Origin: Streptomyces cyaneogriseus subsp. noncyanogenus
Lineage (GTDB): Bacteria; Actinomycetota; Actinomycetes; Streptomycetales; Streptomycetaceae
DNA length: 64,000 nt
Direction of reading: 5' to 3'
Assembly (NCBI RefSeq): GCF_000931445.1
Contig: NZ_CP010849.1
Span: 868,001 to 932,000, forward strand
Made by a program: the position numbers and the translations under genes. This document shows, one piece after another, positions 7,960 through 17,378 of the stretch. The notes under the pieces are model-generated. The model saw only the letters and a list, made by a program, of their open reading frames with translations, was not told the origin of the DNA and did no database searches. Within the stretch, counting starts at the first letter, position 1, and the number at the start of each line of letters is the position of its first letter.

Positions 7960-8700
7960 GTGATCACACAAGCGCTTTCCCTCTCCGGCTGGTCCCCCGA
8001 GGCCGTCGTCTTCGACTGCGACGGCACCCTGGTGGACAACGAACGTCACTGGCAGGAGGCCCGGCGCCGGGCGTTCGGCGCCTTCGGGCTGACGCCCCCG
8101 CCCGGATTCGCCGAGCGGGCCAAGGGGGTGCACTACGCCGACTGCGGGCGGCTGATGGCCGAGGAGACCCAGAAACCGGAGCTGGCAGCCGACCTCACGA
8201 GGGCGCTGCTGGAGCACTTCCTGGCGCTCGTCGCCGACGATCCCGTCACGATGCCCGGCGCCGGAGAGCTGGTACGGCTGCTCTCCGGCCGGCTGCCGCT
8301 CGCGGTGGCCAGCAACTGCCCCTTGGAGGTGGTGGAGGAGAGCCTCGCCCAGGCGGGTCTGCTCCGGCACTTCCAGCACATCGTCGTGCCCTCCGGCACC
8401 TCGCTGGACCCCGGCGGGGGGTTCCCGCCGGTGAACGGGGCGGGCATCGTGCGCCCCAAGCCCTGGCCGGACGTCTACGCGACCGCGGCACGGCTCTGCG
8501 GCGTCCGGCCGGGGGCGGCGCTGGCGTTCGAGGACTCCCTGACCGGCGTCGACTCCGCCTGCCGGGCGGGGCTGCGGGTGGTCGGCGTGGGCCCCCGGCC
8601 CACCGAGGAGGACGCCGCTCGGGCCGACCTCTGGGTGGAGACACTGCGCGCGCCGGACCTGCTCACATGGATCCGGGCGCGGGTGCTCGAACGGGACTGA
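7960..8700 (+). CDS. HAD-superfamily phosphatase (subfamily IA)
   Basis: A 246-residue haloacid-dehalogenase-type hydrolase related to beta-phosphoglucomutase and phosphoglycolate phosphatase. Motif I is FDCDGTLVDNE with nucleophile Asp19 and acid/base Asp21. Motif II is ASNCP, motif III is the Lys in RPKPWPD, and motif IV is FEDSLTG. The helical cap between residues 30 and 100 marks subfamily IA. It starts with GTG at 7960 and converges on dhaL with only 40 bases between the stops. Substrate unknown; a sugar or triose phosphate is possible given the adjacent dihydroxyacetone kinase genes. Confidence 0.85.
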   Translation: MITQALSLSGWSPEAVVFDCDGTLVDNERHWQEARRRAFGAFGLTPPPGFAERAKGVHYADCGRLMAEETQKPELAADLTRALLEHFLALVADDPVTMPGAGELVRLLSGRLPLAVASNCPLEVVEESLAQAGLLRHFQHIVVPSGTSLDPGGGFPPVNGAGIVRPKPWPDVYATAARLCGVRPGAALAFEDSLTGVDSACRAGLRVVGVGPRPTEEDAARADLWVETLRAPDLLTWIRARVLERD

Positions 8701-8740
8701 GCGCCGGACGGGGCCGGGGGGCGAGGGCTCCGGGCTCCGG

Positions 8741-9394
8741 TCAACCGAGGTGCGGGGCCAGGTCCCGCACGACGCCGCCGGCCGACGCGAAGAACAGGCC
8801 CACGCCGACCGCGCCCGGGTCGGGTACGCCCTCGGCGCGCTCGCCCAGATAGCTGGACCGGCCCATCCTCGCCCGGAGCCGGGCGGTCTCGCGCACGCCC
8901 CGCCAGGCGGACTCGGCGGCGTCGGCCAGCGCCCGGGCGGGCGGGGCGGTGCCGGAAGCCGCGCGCAGGGCCTCGGCTGCGGGGGCGAGGGCGTCGACGA
9001 GGGTCTTGTCGCCGGGGGCCGCGCCGCCGACGCGCCGTATGGCGGCGAGCCCGTCGGCGACCCCCTCGGCCAGGGCCGCGGTGGTGGCGCCCGAGGACTT
9101 CAGCGTGGCGGCCAGCGACTGGAGCAGCAGGCCGAACAGGGGGCCGCTGGTGCCGCCTATCTCGTCGAGGAAGGCGTTCGCGGCGGCCTCCAGGCAGGCG
9201 GCGTCGTCCGGAGAGGACAGGGAGTCGAGGCGGGCGAGGGCGGCGGTGGTGCCGGCCGCCAGGTTGCTGCCGAAGTCGCCGTCGCCGACCTTCTGGTCCA
9301 AGGCGGTGAGCTGGGCTTCGGTGGCGCGGACCGATGCGGCGAACCGCCGTATCCAGGCATCGGCGGACAGGGTGTCGCGGGCGGTGGTCGTCAT
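8741..9394 (-). CDS. dhaL: Dihydroxyacetone kinase subunit DhaL
   Basis: A 217-residue nucleotide-binding subunit of dihydroxyacetone kinase. The ADP/Mg site is the DQKVGDGDFGSN motif near residues 33-44, followed by GGTSGPLFG, GDKTLVDAL and the C-terminal RMGRSSYLGERA, all diagnostic of DhaL. I start it at ATG 9394, preceded by GGGGAG, rather than at the in-frame GTG 60 bases upstream, whose extra residues look non-conserved. It follows dhaK after a 53-base gap on the same strand. The phosphotransfer subunit DhaM, which usually follows dhaL in actinomycetes, is not present. Confidence 0.92.
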   Translation of the reverse strand: MTTTARDTLSADAWIRRFAASVRATEAQLTALDQKVGDGDFGSNLAAGTTAALARLDSLSSPDDAACLEAAANAFLDEIGGTSGPLFGLLLQSLAATLKSSGATTAALAEGVADGLAAIRRVGGAAPGDKTLVDALAPAAEALRAASGTAPPARALADAAESAWRGVRETARLRARMGRSSYLGERAEGVPDPGAVGVGLFFASAGGVVRDLAPHLG

Positions 9395-9447
9395 GGTGGG
9401 ACTCCCCCTCTCGGTGGCCGGGGTGGTGCCGGGGTCTGCGGGCGAGG

Positions 9448-10446
9448 TCACCACCGCAGGGCGGCGGTGTGGACGGGCGCGTCGTAGTGGGCGAGGTCGG
9501 ACGGCTCCGCGACGAGCAGGGTGAGCGAGAAGCCCCGCATGTCGAGGGCGGTCGCGTAGTCACCGACCAGGCAGCGGGCGGGGGCGAGGCCGTGCGCGCC
9601 GAGGACCCGCACGAGTTCGCCGTGGACCGCGTACAGCTCCAGGGGGGTCACGGCGCCCAGACCGTTGACCAGGGTGAGGAGGGTGCAGCCCGGCTCGGGG
9701 GCGAGCGCGGCGAGGAGCTCGCCGGTCATGCGCTCCACGAGCGGGCCGAGGGGGCCCTTCTCGGCGGTGCGCCGGGCCCGTTCGCCGTGGATGCCGACCC
9801 CGTACTCGATCTCGTCGGGGCCGAGGCGGAAGGCGGGCTCCCCCAGGGTGGGAGAGGTGTGCGCGGCGGAGGCGACGGCGAGTGTGCGGCAGCGGGCGGC
9901 GAGGCGGCTGCCGAGCCGCTGGAGGTCGTCGAGCCCGGCGCCGGCGTCGGCCGCGGCGCCGAGGATCTTCTCCACCAGGACGGTGCCGCCGGTGCCCCGG
10001 CGCCCGGTGGCGACCTCGCCGGAGTCCGAGGCGAGGTCGTCGTCGACCAGGACGCGGGCGCAGGGAACGCCGCGGTGGGCGAGGCGTTCGGCGGCGATGC
10101 CGAAGTTGATGCGGTCGCCGGTGTAGTTCTTGACGATGTGCAGCACTCCGCCGGGCCGGGCGGCGGCGAGGGACGCCTCGTAGATCTGGCGGTTGTGCGG
10201 GGAGGCGAAGACGCGGCCCGGGCAGGCGGCGTCCAGCATGCCCCGGCCGACGTATCCGGCGTGCATCGGCTCGTGTCCCGCTCCGCCGCCGGAGAGCAGG
10301 GCCACCCGCCGGGCGGGAGCGGTGTCGCGGGCGAGGAGAAAGCCGTGGCCGGGGTCGAGGGTGACCAGGTCGGCATGGGCCAGGGCGAAGCCCTGCAGTG
10401 CGTCGGGTACCAGGGCATCGCTGCCGTTCTCGAAGTACGAGGCCAT
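9448..10446 (-). CDS. dhaK: Dihydroxyacetone kinase subunit DhaK
   Basis: A 332-residue substrate-binding subunit that holds dihydroxyacetone as a hemiaminal on a histidine. That residue is His220 in YGVGIHGE. Other family markers are LLSGGGAGHEPMHAGYVG near residue 51, the FASP segment, VKNYTGDRINFG, and LVNGLGAVTPLEL. ATG 10446 has an excellent GGAGGA upstream. With DhaL it would phosphorylate dihydroxyacetone to DHAP in the cytosol, given a phosphoryl donor encoded elsewhere. Confidence 0.93.
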   Translation of the reverse strand: MASYFENGSDALVPDALQGFALAHADLVTLDPGHGFLLARDTAPARRVALLSGGGAGHEPMHAGYVGRGMLDAACPGRVFASPHNRQIYEASLAAARPGGVLHIVKNYTGDRINFGIAAERLAHRGVPCARVLVDDDLASDSGEVATGRRGTGGTVLVEKILGAAADAGAGLDDLQRLGSRLAARCRTLAVASAAHTSPTLGEPAFRLGPDEIEYGVGIHGERARRTAEKGPLGPLVERMTGELLAALAPEPGCTLLTLVNGLGAVTPLELYAVHGELVRVLGAHGLAPARCLVGDYATALDMRGFSLTLLVAEPSDLAHYDAPVHTAALRW

Positions 10447-10793
10447 TCGGGTCCTCCATCGTCGAGGGCCGCAAGGAGCTCAGCCGCCGCTTCCGCCGGA
10501 GTCGGTTCCATGCTGTGGCCCGCGTCGGCGGGGAGCAAGTCACGTGGCGGCCGGCAAACGCCGTCCCGTGTCCGCCACCGCGGCCCCGTCGGCCCAGGTC
10601 GGCGGCGTCTCACACGCCACCGCGCCCTTCCGGCCGAAGACCGCCGCGCGCCTCGTCCCCCCCGACACCGTCTCTGCCGTCACCTGACCGGACCAGCCGG
10701 GCGACCCGGTCCGCCCGGACCTACCCCTTCCCCACCGTTCTAAACCGGCCACCCGCCCACGAGCCCGCGCGCGGCGGCGGTGCTCCCCCGCCG
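10447..10793. other. 347-base intergenic region upstream of dhaK
   Basis: No gene is supported here. It must carry the dhaK promoter, and it lies downstream of the LysR gene. The only AT-richer stretch is around TTCTAAACC (10739-10747). I see no clear operator, hairpin or repeat. Confidence 0.4.
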
Positions 10794-11741
10794 TCACCCT
10801 CCGGGACCCGCGGCGCGGCCCGCCGGTGCCGCCGCGCGGGTATCCTTCCGCGCCAGCTCCCTCGCCGCCTCGCGGACGGCTCCGGCGAAGGTCCGCACCG
10901 CGCCGGTGGCGTCTCCGGCCCGCCACACCAGGCCGTAGCCGGTCGGCTCCGCGTCCACGAAGGGGAGGTAGGCCACACCGGGGCGCGCGTAGTACGTCGC
11001 CGTGTGCGCGGGGGCGAGCAGCGCGCCCTTGCCGCCGGCGACCAGCGTCAGCGCCTCCTGCATGTTGGTCACGCCGGGCCCGCGGGCGATCGGCCGGCCG
11101 CCGGGTGTGCGGGCCGGGACATGATGCTCCAGCCAGTAGTCGGGCACCTGCCCGGCGATCGTGAGCAGCGGCACGCCGGCCAGGTCCTCCAGGGACACCG
11201 ACGCCCGGGCCGCGAGCGGATGGGCCGAGCCGATCGCGAGGACGCGGTCCTCCGCGAGCAGCGTGGGGCCCTCGCCCAGATCCTTCTCCCGCACGGGCAG
11301 TTCCGTGACCTGGACGTCGAACTCCCCCTTGCGGAGCTGCCCGTAGGGGTCGGCGAGCGGCACCTCGCAGATCTCCACGGCGAGCCCCGGATGGCTGACG
11401 CGCAGCGCCTCCGTCGCCTTCATGACGATCTCGCCGGTCAGCGGGTTGGAGAAGCCGACGTGCAGCACGGTGTCGATGCCGCGCGCGGTGGCGGCGGCCC
11501 GCTCCAGGGCGGCCTCGATGGCGCGGTGGTGCGGTTCGAGGTCGGCGCGCAGTCGCCGGCCGAGCGAGGTGAGGGCGACGCGGCGGCTGGTGCGCGTGAA
11601 CAGCGGGGCGCCGACGCGGCGTTCGAGCCGTTGCACGAGCTGGCTCACCCGGGCCCGGGACAGCCGCATGCGGTCGGCCGTACGACCGAAGTGCAACTCT
11701 TCGGCGAGGATGAGGAAGCACTCCAGTTCATCGCGTTCCAT
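10794..11741 (-). CDS. LysR-family transcriptional regulator
   Basis: A 315-residue LysR-type regulator. The N-terminal winged helix-turn-helix is MERDELECFLILAEELHFG, then RTADRMRLSRARVSQLVQRL and the wing GAPLFTRTSRRVALT. The effector domain follows, with VGFSNPLTGEIV opening its first lobe. It is divergent from an MFS exporter gene across 132 bases, the usual arrangement in which a LysR protein controls its neighbour. The start ATG at 11741 has GGGGGAC upstream; longer versions upstream have no family similarity. The C terminus ends in an Ala/Gly/Pro tail. Confidence 0.88.
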   Translation of the reverse strand: MERDELECFLILAEELHFGRTADRMRLSRARVSQLVQRLERRVGAPLFTRTSRRVALTSLGRRLRADLEPHHRAIEAALERAAATARGIDTVLHVGFSNPLTGEIVMKATEALRVSHPGLAVEICEVPLADPYGQLRKGEFDVQVTELPVREKDLGEGPTLLAEDRVLAIGSAHPLAARASVSLEDLAGVPLLTIAGQVPDYWLEHHVPARTPGGRPIARGPGVTNMQEALTLVAGGKGALLAPAHTATYYARPGVAYLPFVDAEPTGYGLVWRAGDATGAVRTFAGAVREAARELARKDTRAAAPAGRAAGPGG

Positions 11742-11873
11742 CGACGTCCCCCGGGTCCATCGGATCGGTAAGCCCGGTTGACCGAACGTTGCGATCTTCA
11801 CCGTTGTTCCCCCCTCACCCGCCGATCGAAGGTGAAGGCTCCGACAACGTCCCCACACCATCGAGGAATTGCG
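11742..11873. promoter_or_regulatory. Divergent LysR/MFS control region with inverted repeat
   Basis: The 132 bases between the two divergent starts hold the inverted repeat CTTCACC (11796-11802) and GGTGAAG (11831-11837), plus AACGTTG near 11787 mirrored by CAACGT at 11845. A TTGACC at 11778 could be a -35 element for the MFS gene, without an obvious -10. Such repeats are plausible LysR binding sites. Confidence 0.4.
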
Positions 11874-13325
11874 ATGAGTCCACAGCAAGCGGCGGGTGCC
11901 CTGAGCGCACGCGAACGGGGCGTACTGCTCGTCCTGTGCGGCGCGATCTTCCTGGAGGGCATCGATGTGGCCATGCTCAACGTGGCCCTGCCGGCCATCC
12001 GCGCCGACCTCGGCCTGTCCACCGGCTCCCTCCAGTGGGTGATGAGCGCCTACGTCCTCGGATACGGCGGCTTCATGCTGGTCGGCGGGCGCGCCGCCGA
12101 CCTGTTCGGGCGCCGGCGGATGTTCGTCTGCTGGCTCCTGGTCTTCCTGCTCTTCTCGGGACTGGGCGGTTTCGCCACCGAGGAATGGATGCTGATCGTC
12201 GCCCGGTTCGTCACCGGAGTGGCCGCCGCCTTCATGACACCGGCCGGACTGTCCCTCATCACCACGAGCTTCGAAGAGGGCCCCCGGCGCACCAAGGCCC
12301 TGCTGTTCTACTCCGGCACGGCGGCCGGCGGCTTCTCGGTCGGCCTGGTCGTCGGCGGGCTGCTCACCTCGGTCGGATGGCGCTGGGTGTTCTTCGCCCC
12401 GGTCGCCCTGTCCGCGCTGATCCTGCCCGCGGCGCTCGCCTTCGTGCCCCGGCAGCCGCGTCCCGGCCGCGGCGGCCGGAGCATCGACCTGACCGGCGGT
12501 CTCACCATCACCGCCGCCGTCGTCCTGCTGGTCTTCGGCGTGGAGCGCGCCACGCACACCGCTCCCGCCCGGACCGCCGGCACCCTCGGCGCCGGTCTCG
12601 CCTTCCTCGTCGCGTTCGTCGTCACGGAACGGCGCGCGGCGTCCCCGCTGGTCCGCCTCGGTCTCTTCCGCAACGCCGCTCTGGTCCGCGCCAATCTGGC
12701 CGGGCTGCTCTTCGCGGCGGGCTTCTTCGGCTTCCAGTTCCTGGTCGTGCTCTACCTCCAGGAGCTGCGCGACTGGTCGACCCTGCAGACCAGTTTCGCG
12801 ATGATCGTCGTCGGTGTCGACGCGGTCCTCTCCCCGCTCCTGACGCCGCGGCTGGTGCACCGCTTCGGCAACGCCCGGGTGATCCTCGGCGGGCTGCTAC
12901 TGGCCTCGCTGTCGTACGCCCTGTTCCTGCCGGTCGGCGCCGACTGGACCTACCTGGCGATGTTCCCCAGTCTGATCCTCCTGGGGATCGCCTTCTCCCT
13001 CGCCTACGGCCCGCTCACCATCGTCGCCACCGAGGGCGTACGGGAGGAGGAGCAGGGCCTGGCGGGCGGACTGCTCTACACCTCCTTCCAGTTCGGCGCC
13101 GCGATCGGCCTGTCCACCGTCACCGCCGTCAACGTCGCGGCCACCGCCTCGACTTCGCCCACCGCGCTGCTCGACGGCTACCGGGCGGCCCTGTGGGTCC
13201 CGCTCGCCGCGGCGCTGCTCGCCTCGCTGATCGGTGCCTTCGGCCTGCGCGGCCGGCCGGCCGCCGCGGTGGTGGCGTCGGGTGGATCCGCCGACCACGC
13301 CGCCGAGGTCCCCGCTTCCCGCTGA
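11874..13325 (+). CDS. MFS drug exporter (DHA2, 14-span type)
   Basis: A 483-residue integral membrane antiporter. Motif LEGIDVAMLNVALPAI in span 1 and RAADLFGRRRMF in the loop after span 2 (the MFS A motif) place it with the EmrB/QacA drug:H+ antiporters, which have 14 spans. Further markers are the motif-C-like GTAAGGFSVGLVVGG and a long hydrophobic run to about residue 465. The ATG at 11874 is preceded by GAGGA. It is probably regulated by the divergent LysR protein. It could export a product of the adjacent NRPS locus, but it is on the opposite strand and outside that operon. Confidence 0.87.
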   Translation: MSPQQAAGALSARERGVLLVLCGAIFLEGIDVAMLNVALPAIRADLGLSTGSLQWVMSAYVLGYGGFMLVGGRAADLFGRRRMFVCWLLVFLLFSGLGGFATEEWMLIVARFVTGVAAAFMTPAGLSLITTSFEEGPRRTKALLFYSGTAAGGFSVGLVVGGLLTSVGWRWVFFAPVALSALILPAALAFVPRQPRPGRGGRSIDLTGGLTITAAVVLLVFGVERATHTAPARTAGTLGAGLAFLVAFVVTERRAASPLVRLGLFRNAALVRANLAGLLFAAGFFGFQFLVVLYLQELRDWSTLQTSFAMIVVGVDAVLSPLLTPRLVHRFGNARVILGGLLLASLSYALFLPVGADWTYLAMFPSLILLGIAFSLAYGPLTIVATEGVREEEQGLAGGLLYTSFQFGAAIGLSTVTAVNVAATASTSPTALLDGYRAALWVPLAAALLASLIGAFGLRGRPAAAVVASGGSADHAAEVPASR

Positions 13326-13375
13326 TCCGGCGGCGAGGCCGCCGGGCACCGGGTCCGGCCCCTCTGTCCGAGGGC

Positions 13376-13405
13376 GGCCCGCCCGCCATCGGCCGGAGGC
13401 GGGCC
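13376..13405. terminator. Hairpin between MFS gene and NRPS-A
   Basis: Eight-base inverted repeat GGCCCGCC (13376-13383) and GGCGGGCC (13398-13405) with a 14-base loop, in the 129-base gap where the MFS gene and the NRPS operon converge. There is no T run. Confidence 0.45.
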
Positions 13406-13454
13406 GGGGGACCCGCCTCTGACCGCAGGGCGGCCCCGTCCCCGCCGCCGTCCG

Positions 13455-16400
13455 CTAGCGCGTCTCCCGGTCGATCAGGCGGGCGAGTCCGGTGACATGC
13501 GGGGGCTGGAAGAGGGTCAGGTGGTCGCCGGGCAGGACGTGGTGGGTGAGCTGCGAGGGTGCGCACAGGCGGGACCAGGCGCGGGCCGCGTCGCGTCTGA
13601 AGTCCGGGTTTTGCCGGCCGGCCTGGACGAGGCAGACCGGACCGGCGTACGCCGACGGGCGGTAGGCCCGGGCGGCGCGCAGATGGGTGCGGTTGGCGCG
13701 TCGGCGCAGCTCCAGGTCGCGGCGTTCGGCGGCGGTGGCCCCGGCGTCCGCCGGGTCCGGGACCGGCGCCGCCCCCTCGCCGTCGTCGTCAGGTTCCGGG
13801 AGGTGCTCGGACAGATAGCTCTCGACGAGGAAGAGCATCCCGGGCCGCTCGCCCCGCTGGTCGAGGAGCCGGGCCATCTCGTAGGCCACGAGGCCGCCCA
13901 TGGACCAGCCGAGCAGCAGGCGGGGGCCGTCCGGGGCCACGGTGCGCAGGGCTTTCAGGTAGCGGGCGGCCAGCGCCTCGACGCTCCGGTCCTCGTCGGG
14001 TGCCTCGCCGGCCGGGTCCTCGGGTGGTGCCTGGAGGGCGAAGAGGGGGTTGCGGAGTTCGGAGCGGGCGGCCAGGTGGCGGAAGCCGATGGCCTCGCCG
14101 CCCGCGGGGTGGACGCAGAACAGCGGGGCGCCCTCGCCCCGGGGCCGCAGCGCGAGGACGTCCCCGGAGCGGGCGGTGCCCGCGGTGGAGCCCGCCGTCA
14201 GCAGGCGGGCCAGGTACCGGGGGGTGGCCGGCCCGGCGGACTCCCCCGCCTGCGGATCCGGCTCGGTGAACAGGACGGGCACCCGCAGCGAGGCGCCGAA
14301 CTCCGCGTTGAGCCGGGCGATCAGACGGACGGCCAGCAGGGAGTGCCCGCCCAGGTCGAAGAAGTCGTCGTCCGCGGCGACCGGGCCGGTGCCGAGGAGT
14401 TCCCCGAACACCCGGGCCACGGCGGTCTCCACCGGGCCGTCCGGGGGTGTCCCGGTCCGGCCCGCCGCGGAGATCCGCGGCGTGGCGCCCCGGGCCGTGA
14501 CGAGCTCCCGTACGGCGGCCCGGTCCACCTTGCCGTTCGGCGTCAGGGGGAGCGCCGGGGCCCTGGTGTACGTCAGCGGCACCAGGGGGGCGGGCAGCCG
14601 CTCGGCCAGGAAGGCGGACAGCTCCCGGGGTCCGGTGCCGGCGCCGTCGGCGGTGACGACGCAGGCGGCCAGATGGGCGCCGCGTTCCTCCTCCGTGACC
14701 AGGACCACGGCCGCGTCCCGCACCCCGGGGTGGCGCAGCAGCGCGGCCCGCACCTCCTCGGGTTCCACCCGCACGCCGTCGACCTTGACCTGGTCGTCCA
14801 CGCGCCCCAGACAGCGGATCAGGCCGTCGGGGCCGACGCAGCCGAGGTCGCCGGTGCGGTACAGGCGGCGGCCGGGCTCCGGGGAGCAGGGGTGGGGCAC
14901 GAACCGTTCGGCGGTGGTGCCCGGGGCGCCGGCGTAACCGCGGGCCAGGCTGGTGCCGCCGATGTAGATCTCCCCCGGCACTCCCACGGCCACCGGTTCC
15001 AGCTCCTCGTCGAGGACCAGGATCTCGGCGTGGTCCATGGGCCGGCCGATGGGCACCGGCCCGGGGCCGTCGCCGGGCACGACCTGGTGGACGCACACGC
15101 CCACGGCGGTCTCGGTCGGGCCGTACTCGTTGAACACCCTCGTCTCCGGGGCACCGGCCAGCCAGGGGGCGACCGCCTCGCCGTCCAGGGCCTCCCCGCC
15201 GAGGACCAGCGAGCCCGCGGTGCCGGCCAGCTCCTTCGCCTCCAGGGCGTGGTTGAGGACCTTCAGGTGGGACGGGGTCAGCTTGAGCAGGTCCAGTCCC
15301 CGGCGACCGGCGAGGTCCGCCGACAGGGCGAGGGCGTCCCGCCAGGCGGGGTCGAGGTGGACGGGCCGCCCGGTGATCAGCGGCAGGAACAGGCTGGTCA
15401 CGGTGAGGTCGAAGGCGATCGAGGAGTGGGCCGGCGCGCCGCCCGCGCGGTCGTCGCCCGCTTTCTCCCGGTCCTCGTCGGCGAGGTAGGTGCGCGCGCT
15501 CCACAGCAGGTAGTCGCAGACGGCCCGGTGCGGGAGCATCACGCCCTTCGGCTCCCCGGTCGATCCGGAGGTGAACATGATGTACGCGAGGTTGTCCGGC
15601 CGTGCCTCCTGCGGCGGGGCGGGCCGTCCGGCCGCCGCGTCCGTCCCCCGCGGTGGCAGGCCGCGCAGATCGACGCGGTCGACGCCCGGCGGGAGCTCCG
15701 CCCGGTCCGGGCGGTCGGTGAGCAGCAGCCGGCATCCGGCCCGTTCCATCAGCTCCCGTGCCCGCCGGGGCGGAAGCTGGGGATCGAGCGGTACGTACGT
15801 CCCGCCGGCCTTGAGCACGGCCAGCAGCGCCACGATCAGCGGGGCCGAGTGGGCCGCGCCGACCGCGACCGGGGTCTCGACGCCGACGCCCCGCGCGCGC
15901 AGCGACCGGCTCCACCGGCCGGCCAGCAGGTCGAGCTCCCGGAAGGTGAGCCGTTCGGGTCCGGCCACGACGGCGAGGGCGTCCGGGGTGCGCCGCGCCT
16001 GCCGTTCGACGAGGTGGTGCAGGCAGTGGCCCTCCGGTGGCTCCGGCCGGCGCTCCGGGAGCGTGGCGGCGCCGGGCGCGGGGGGCAGGCGTATCCCGCG
16101 TACCGGGGTGGCGGGCGCGGCGAGGAGCGCGGCGAGCAGGTCGGTGTACTGGGCGGCGAGGACGCGTACGTAGGCGTCGTCGAACTGCTCGCCGTCGAAG
16201 TGCCACGTGGTCCGGGCCCGGGCCGGGCCGAGCGTGCACCGCAGCCGCAGGGCGTGGTGCTCGGTCTCGACGTCGTCCCAGAGCACGGTGAAGGCCACGC
16301 CGGCGGCCGGGCCGTTCCGGGGGGACGGCATGGCGGTGAGGTCCTGGCAGGCGAAACCGATGTCGTGGCCGGCCGAGTCCTCGGGGCCCGGGGAGGGGGA

Positions 16401-17378
16401 TTCCTCGTGTGCCTCCTCGGCGTCGCGCAGGGCGCGTTCCGCCCGGGCGGCGAGGGCGTCGAGGACCACCGCGGCGTCGAGCCGCGCGGTCACGTCGCTC
16501 CAGTGGGCGAAGTGGCCGAGGCCGGTGGCCGTCTCCTCGAACTCCCGGCCGGTGAGCAGGGTGCCGACGGTGAGGTCGCGTTCTTTGCTGATCCGGGCCA
16601 GCAGCGTCTGCCAGCAGGCCAGCAGCACGGCGCCGGGGCGTACGCGCCGCCGCCGCGCGTAGGCGTGGACGGCGGCCGTGACCCCGTCCGGCAGGGGTGC
16701 GGTGACGGTGCGGCGCTCGGGCGGGCCGGCGCCGCGGTGCCGGCGCAGCGGCAGGGGCAGCCGCCGCGCGGGAGCGCCGCCCGGCTCGTGCCGGTGCGGT
16801 CGCGGCCCGTACTCCTGGTGCTGCCATTCGGCGAACTGGCTGTACTGGAGGACTTCCCCGGTGGGCGGTGCGCCGGCGTACCGCTGGGCCAGTTCGTCGG
16901 CGAGGAGGCGCAGCGCGGGGCCGTCCGCGGCCAGGGCGGTGGTGGTGAGCAGGAGTGCGTGCCGCTCGGTGCCGAGCCGGAACAGGGTGGCCCGCAGGAC
17001 CGGGTCGTCCGGTCCGCCGCAGGGCAGCCGCCCGGCGGTGCGGGCCGCCTCGTCGATCCGCCGCCACCGGGCCGCTTCGTCCAGGGGGCGCAGGTCCTCG
17101 TGGGTCCAGTGCGGGCGCCGTTCGTCCGGGTCCCGGACGACGAGCAGCGCCGTGCGTACGCCGGGCACCCGCTGGTAGGTCGACCGGAGGATCTCGTGCC
17201 GGGCCGCCGTGTCGTGCAGCGCGGCCGCCAGGCGCCCGGTCTCCAGGTCCCCGTCGACGGCGATGAGCGTCTGCGCCCAGGAGGGCAGGCCCAGTTCGGC
17301 CAGCCGCCACAGCCGCTGCTGCTGGAAGGAGAGCCGGTATCCCTCCACCTGCCGGGTCCGCTCGGTCCGTGTGGTCAC
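13455..17378 (-). CDS. NRPS-A: inactive C-like domain, A (Asn-type), PCP, TE
   Basis: A 1307-residue terminal NRPS. Residues 1-430 form a condensation-like domain whose HHxxxDG motif is replaced by TALAADG (147-153), so both histidines are gone. The A domain (450-955) has MFTSGSTGEPKGVML and NEYGPTETA. Pocket residues read by hand alignment are D657 L658 T661 K699 V725 G727 E751 V759, an Asn-type code. The PCP Ser is S1013 in DLGGHS. The thioesterase (1080-1300) has nucleophile S1159 in GWSMGG and GDHLTL with the catalytic His near the end. It starts with GTG overlapping the NRPS-B stop (GTGA). The inactive C-like domain may be an interface domain that recruits the dioxygenase at the end of NRPS-B. 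Confidence 0.93.
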   Translation of the reverse strand: MTTRTERTRQVEGYRLSFQQQRLWRLAELGLPSWAQTLIAVDGDLETGRLAAALHDTAARHEILRSTYQRVPGVRTALLVVRDPDERRPHWTHEDLRPLDEAARWRRIDEAARTAGRLPCGGPDDPVLRATLFRLGTERHALLLTTTALAADGPALRLLADELAQRYAGAPPTGEVLQYSQFAEWQHQEYGPRPHRHEPGGAPARRLPLPLRRHRGAGPPERRTVTAPLPDGVTAAVHAYARRRRVRPGAVLLACWQTLLARISKERDLTVGTLLTGREFEETATGLGHFAHWSDVTARLDAAVVLDALAARAERALRDAEEAHEESPSPGPEDSAGHDIGFACQDLTAMPSPRNGPAAGVAFTVLWDDVETEHHALRLRCTLGPARARTTWHFDGEQFDDAYVRVLAAQYTDLLAALLAAPATPVRGIRLPPAPGAATLPERRPEPPEGHCLHHLVERQARRTPDALAVVAGPERLTFRELDLLAGRWSRSLRARGVGVETPVAVGAAHSAPLIVALLAVLKAGGTYVPLDPQLPPRRARELMERAGCRLLLTDRPDRAELPPGVDRVDLRGLPPRGTDAAAGRPAPPQEARPDNLAYIMFTSGSTGEPKGVMLPHRAVCDYLLWSARTYLADEDREKAGDDRAGGAPAHSSIAFDLTVTSLFLPLITGRPVHLDPAWRDALALSADLAGRRGLDLLKLTPSHLKVLNHALEAKELAGTAGSLVLGGEALDGEAVAPWLAGAPETRVFNEYGPTETAVGVCVHQVVPGDGPGPVPIGRPMDHAEILVLDEELEPVAVGVPGEIYIGGTSLARGYAGAPGTTAERFVPHPCSPEPGRRLYRTGDLGCVGPDGLIRCLGRVDDQVKVDGVRVEPEEVRAALLRHPGVRDAAVVLVTEEERGAHLAACVVTADGAGTGPRELSAFLAERLPAPLVPLTYTRAPALPLTPNGKVDRAAVRELVTARGATPRISAAGRTGTPPDGPVETAVARVFGELLGTGPVAADDDFFDLGGHSLLAVRLIARLNAEFGASLRVPVLFTEPDPQAGESAGPATPRYLARLLTAGSTAGTARSGDVLALRPRGEGAPLFCVHPAGGEAIGFRHLAARSELRNPLFALQAPPEDPAGEAPDEDRSVEALAARYLKALRTVAPDGPRLLLGWSMGGLVAYEMARLLDQRGERPGMLFLVESYLSEHLPEPDDDGEGAAPVPDPADAGATAAERRDLELRRRANRTHLRAARAYRPSAYAGPVCLVQAGRQNPDFRRDAARAWSRLCAPSQLTHHVLPGDHLTLFQPPHVTGLARLIDRETR

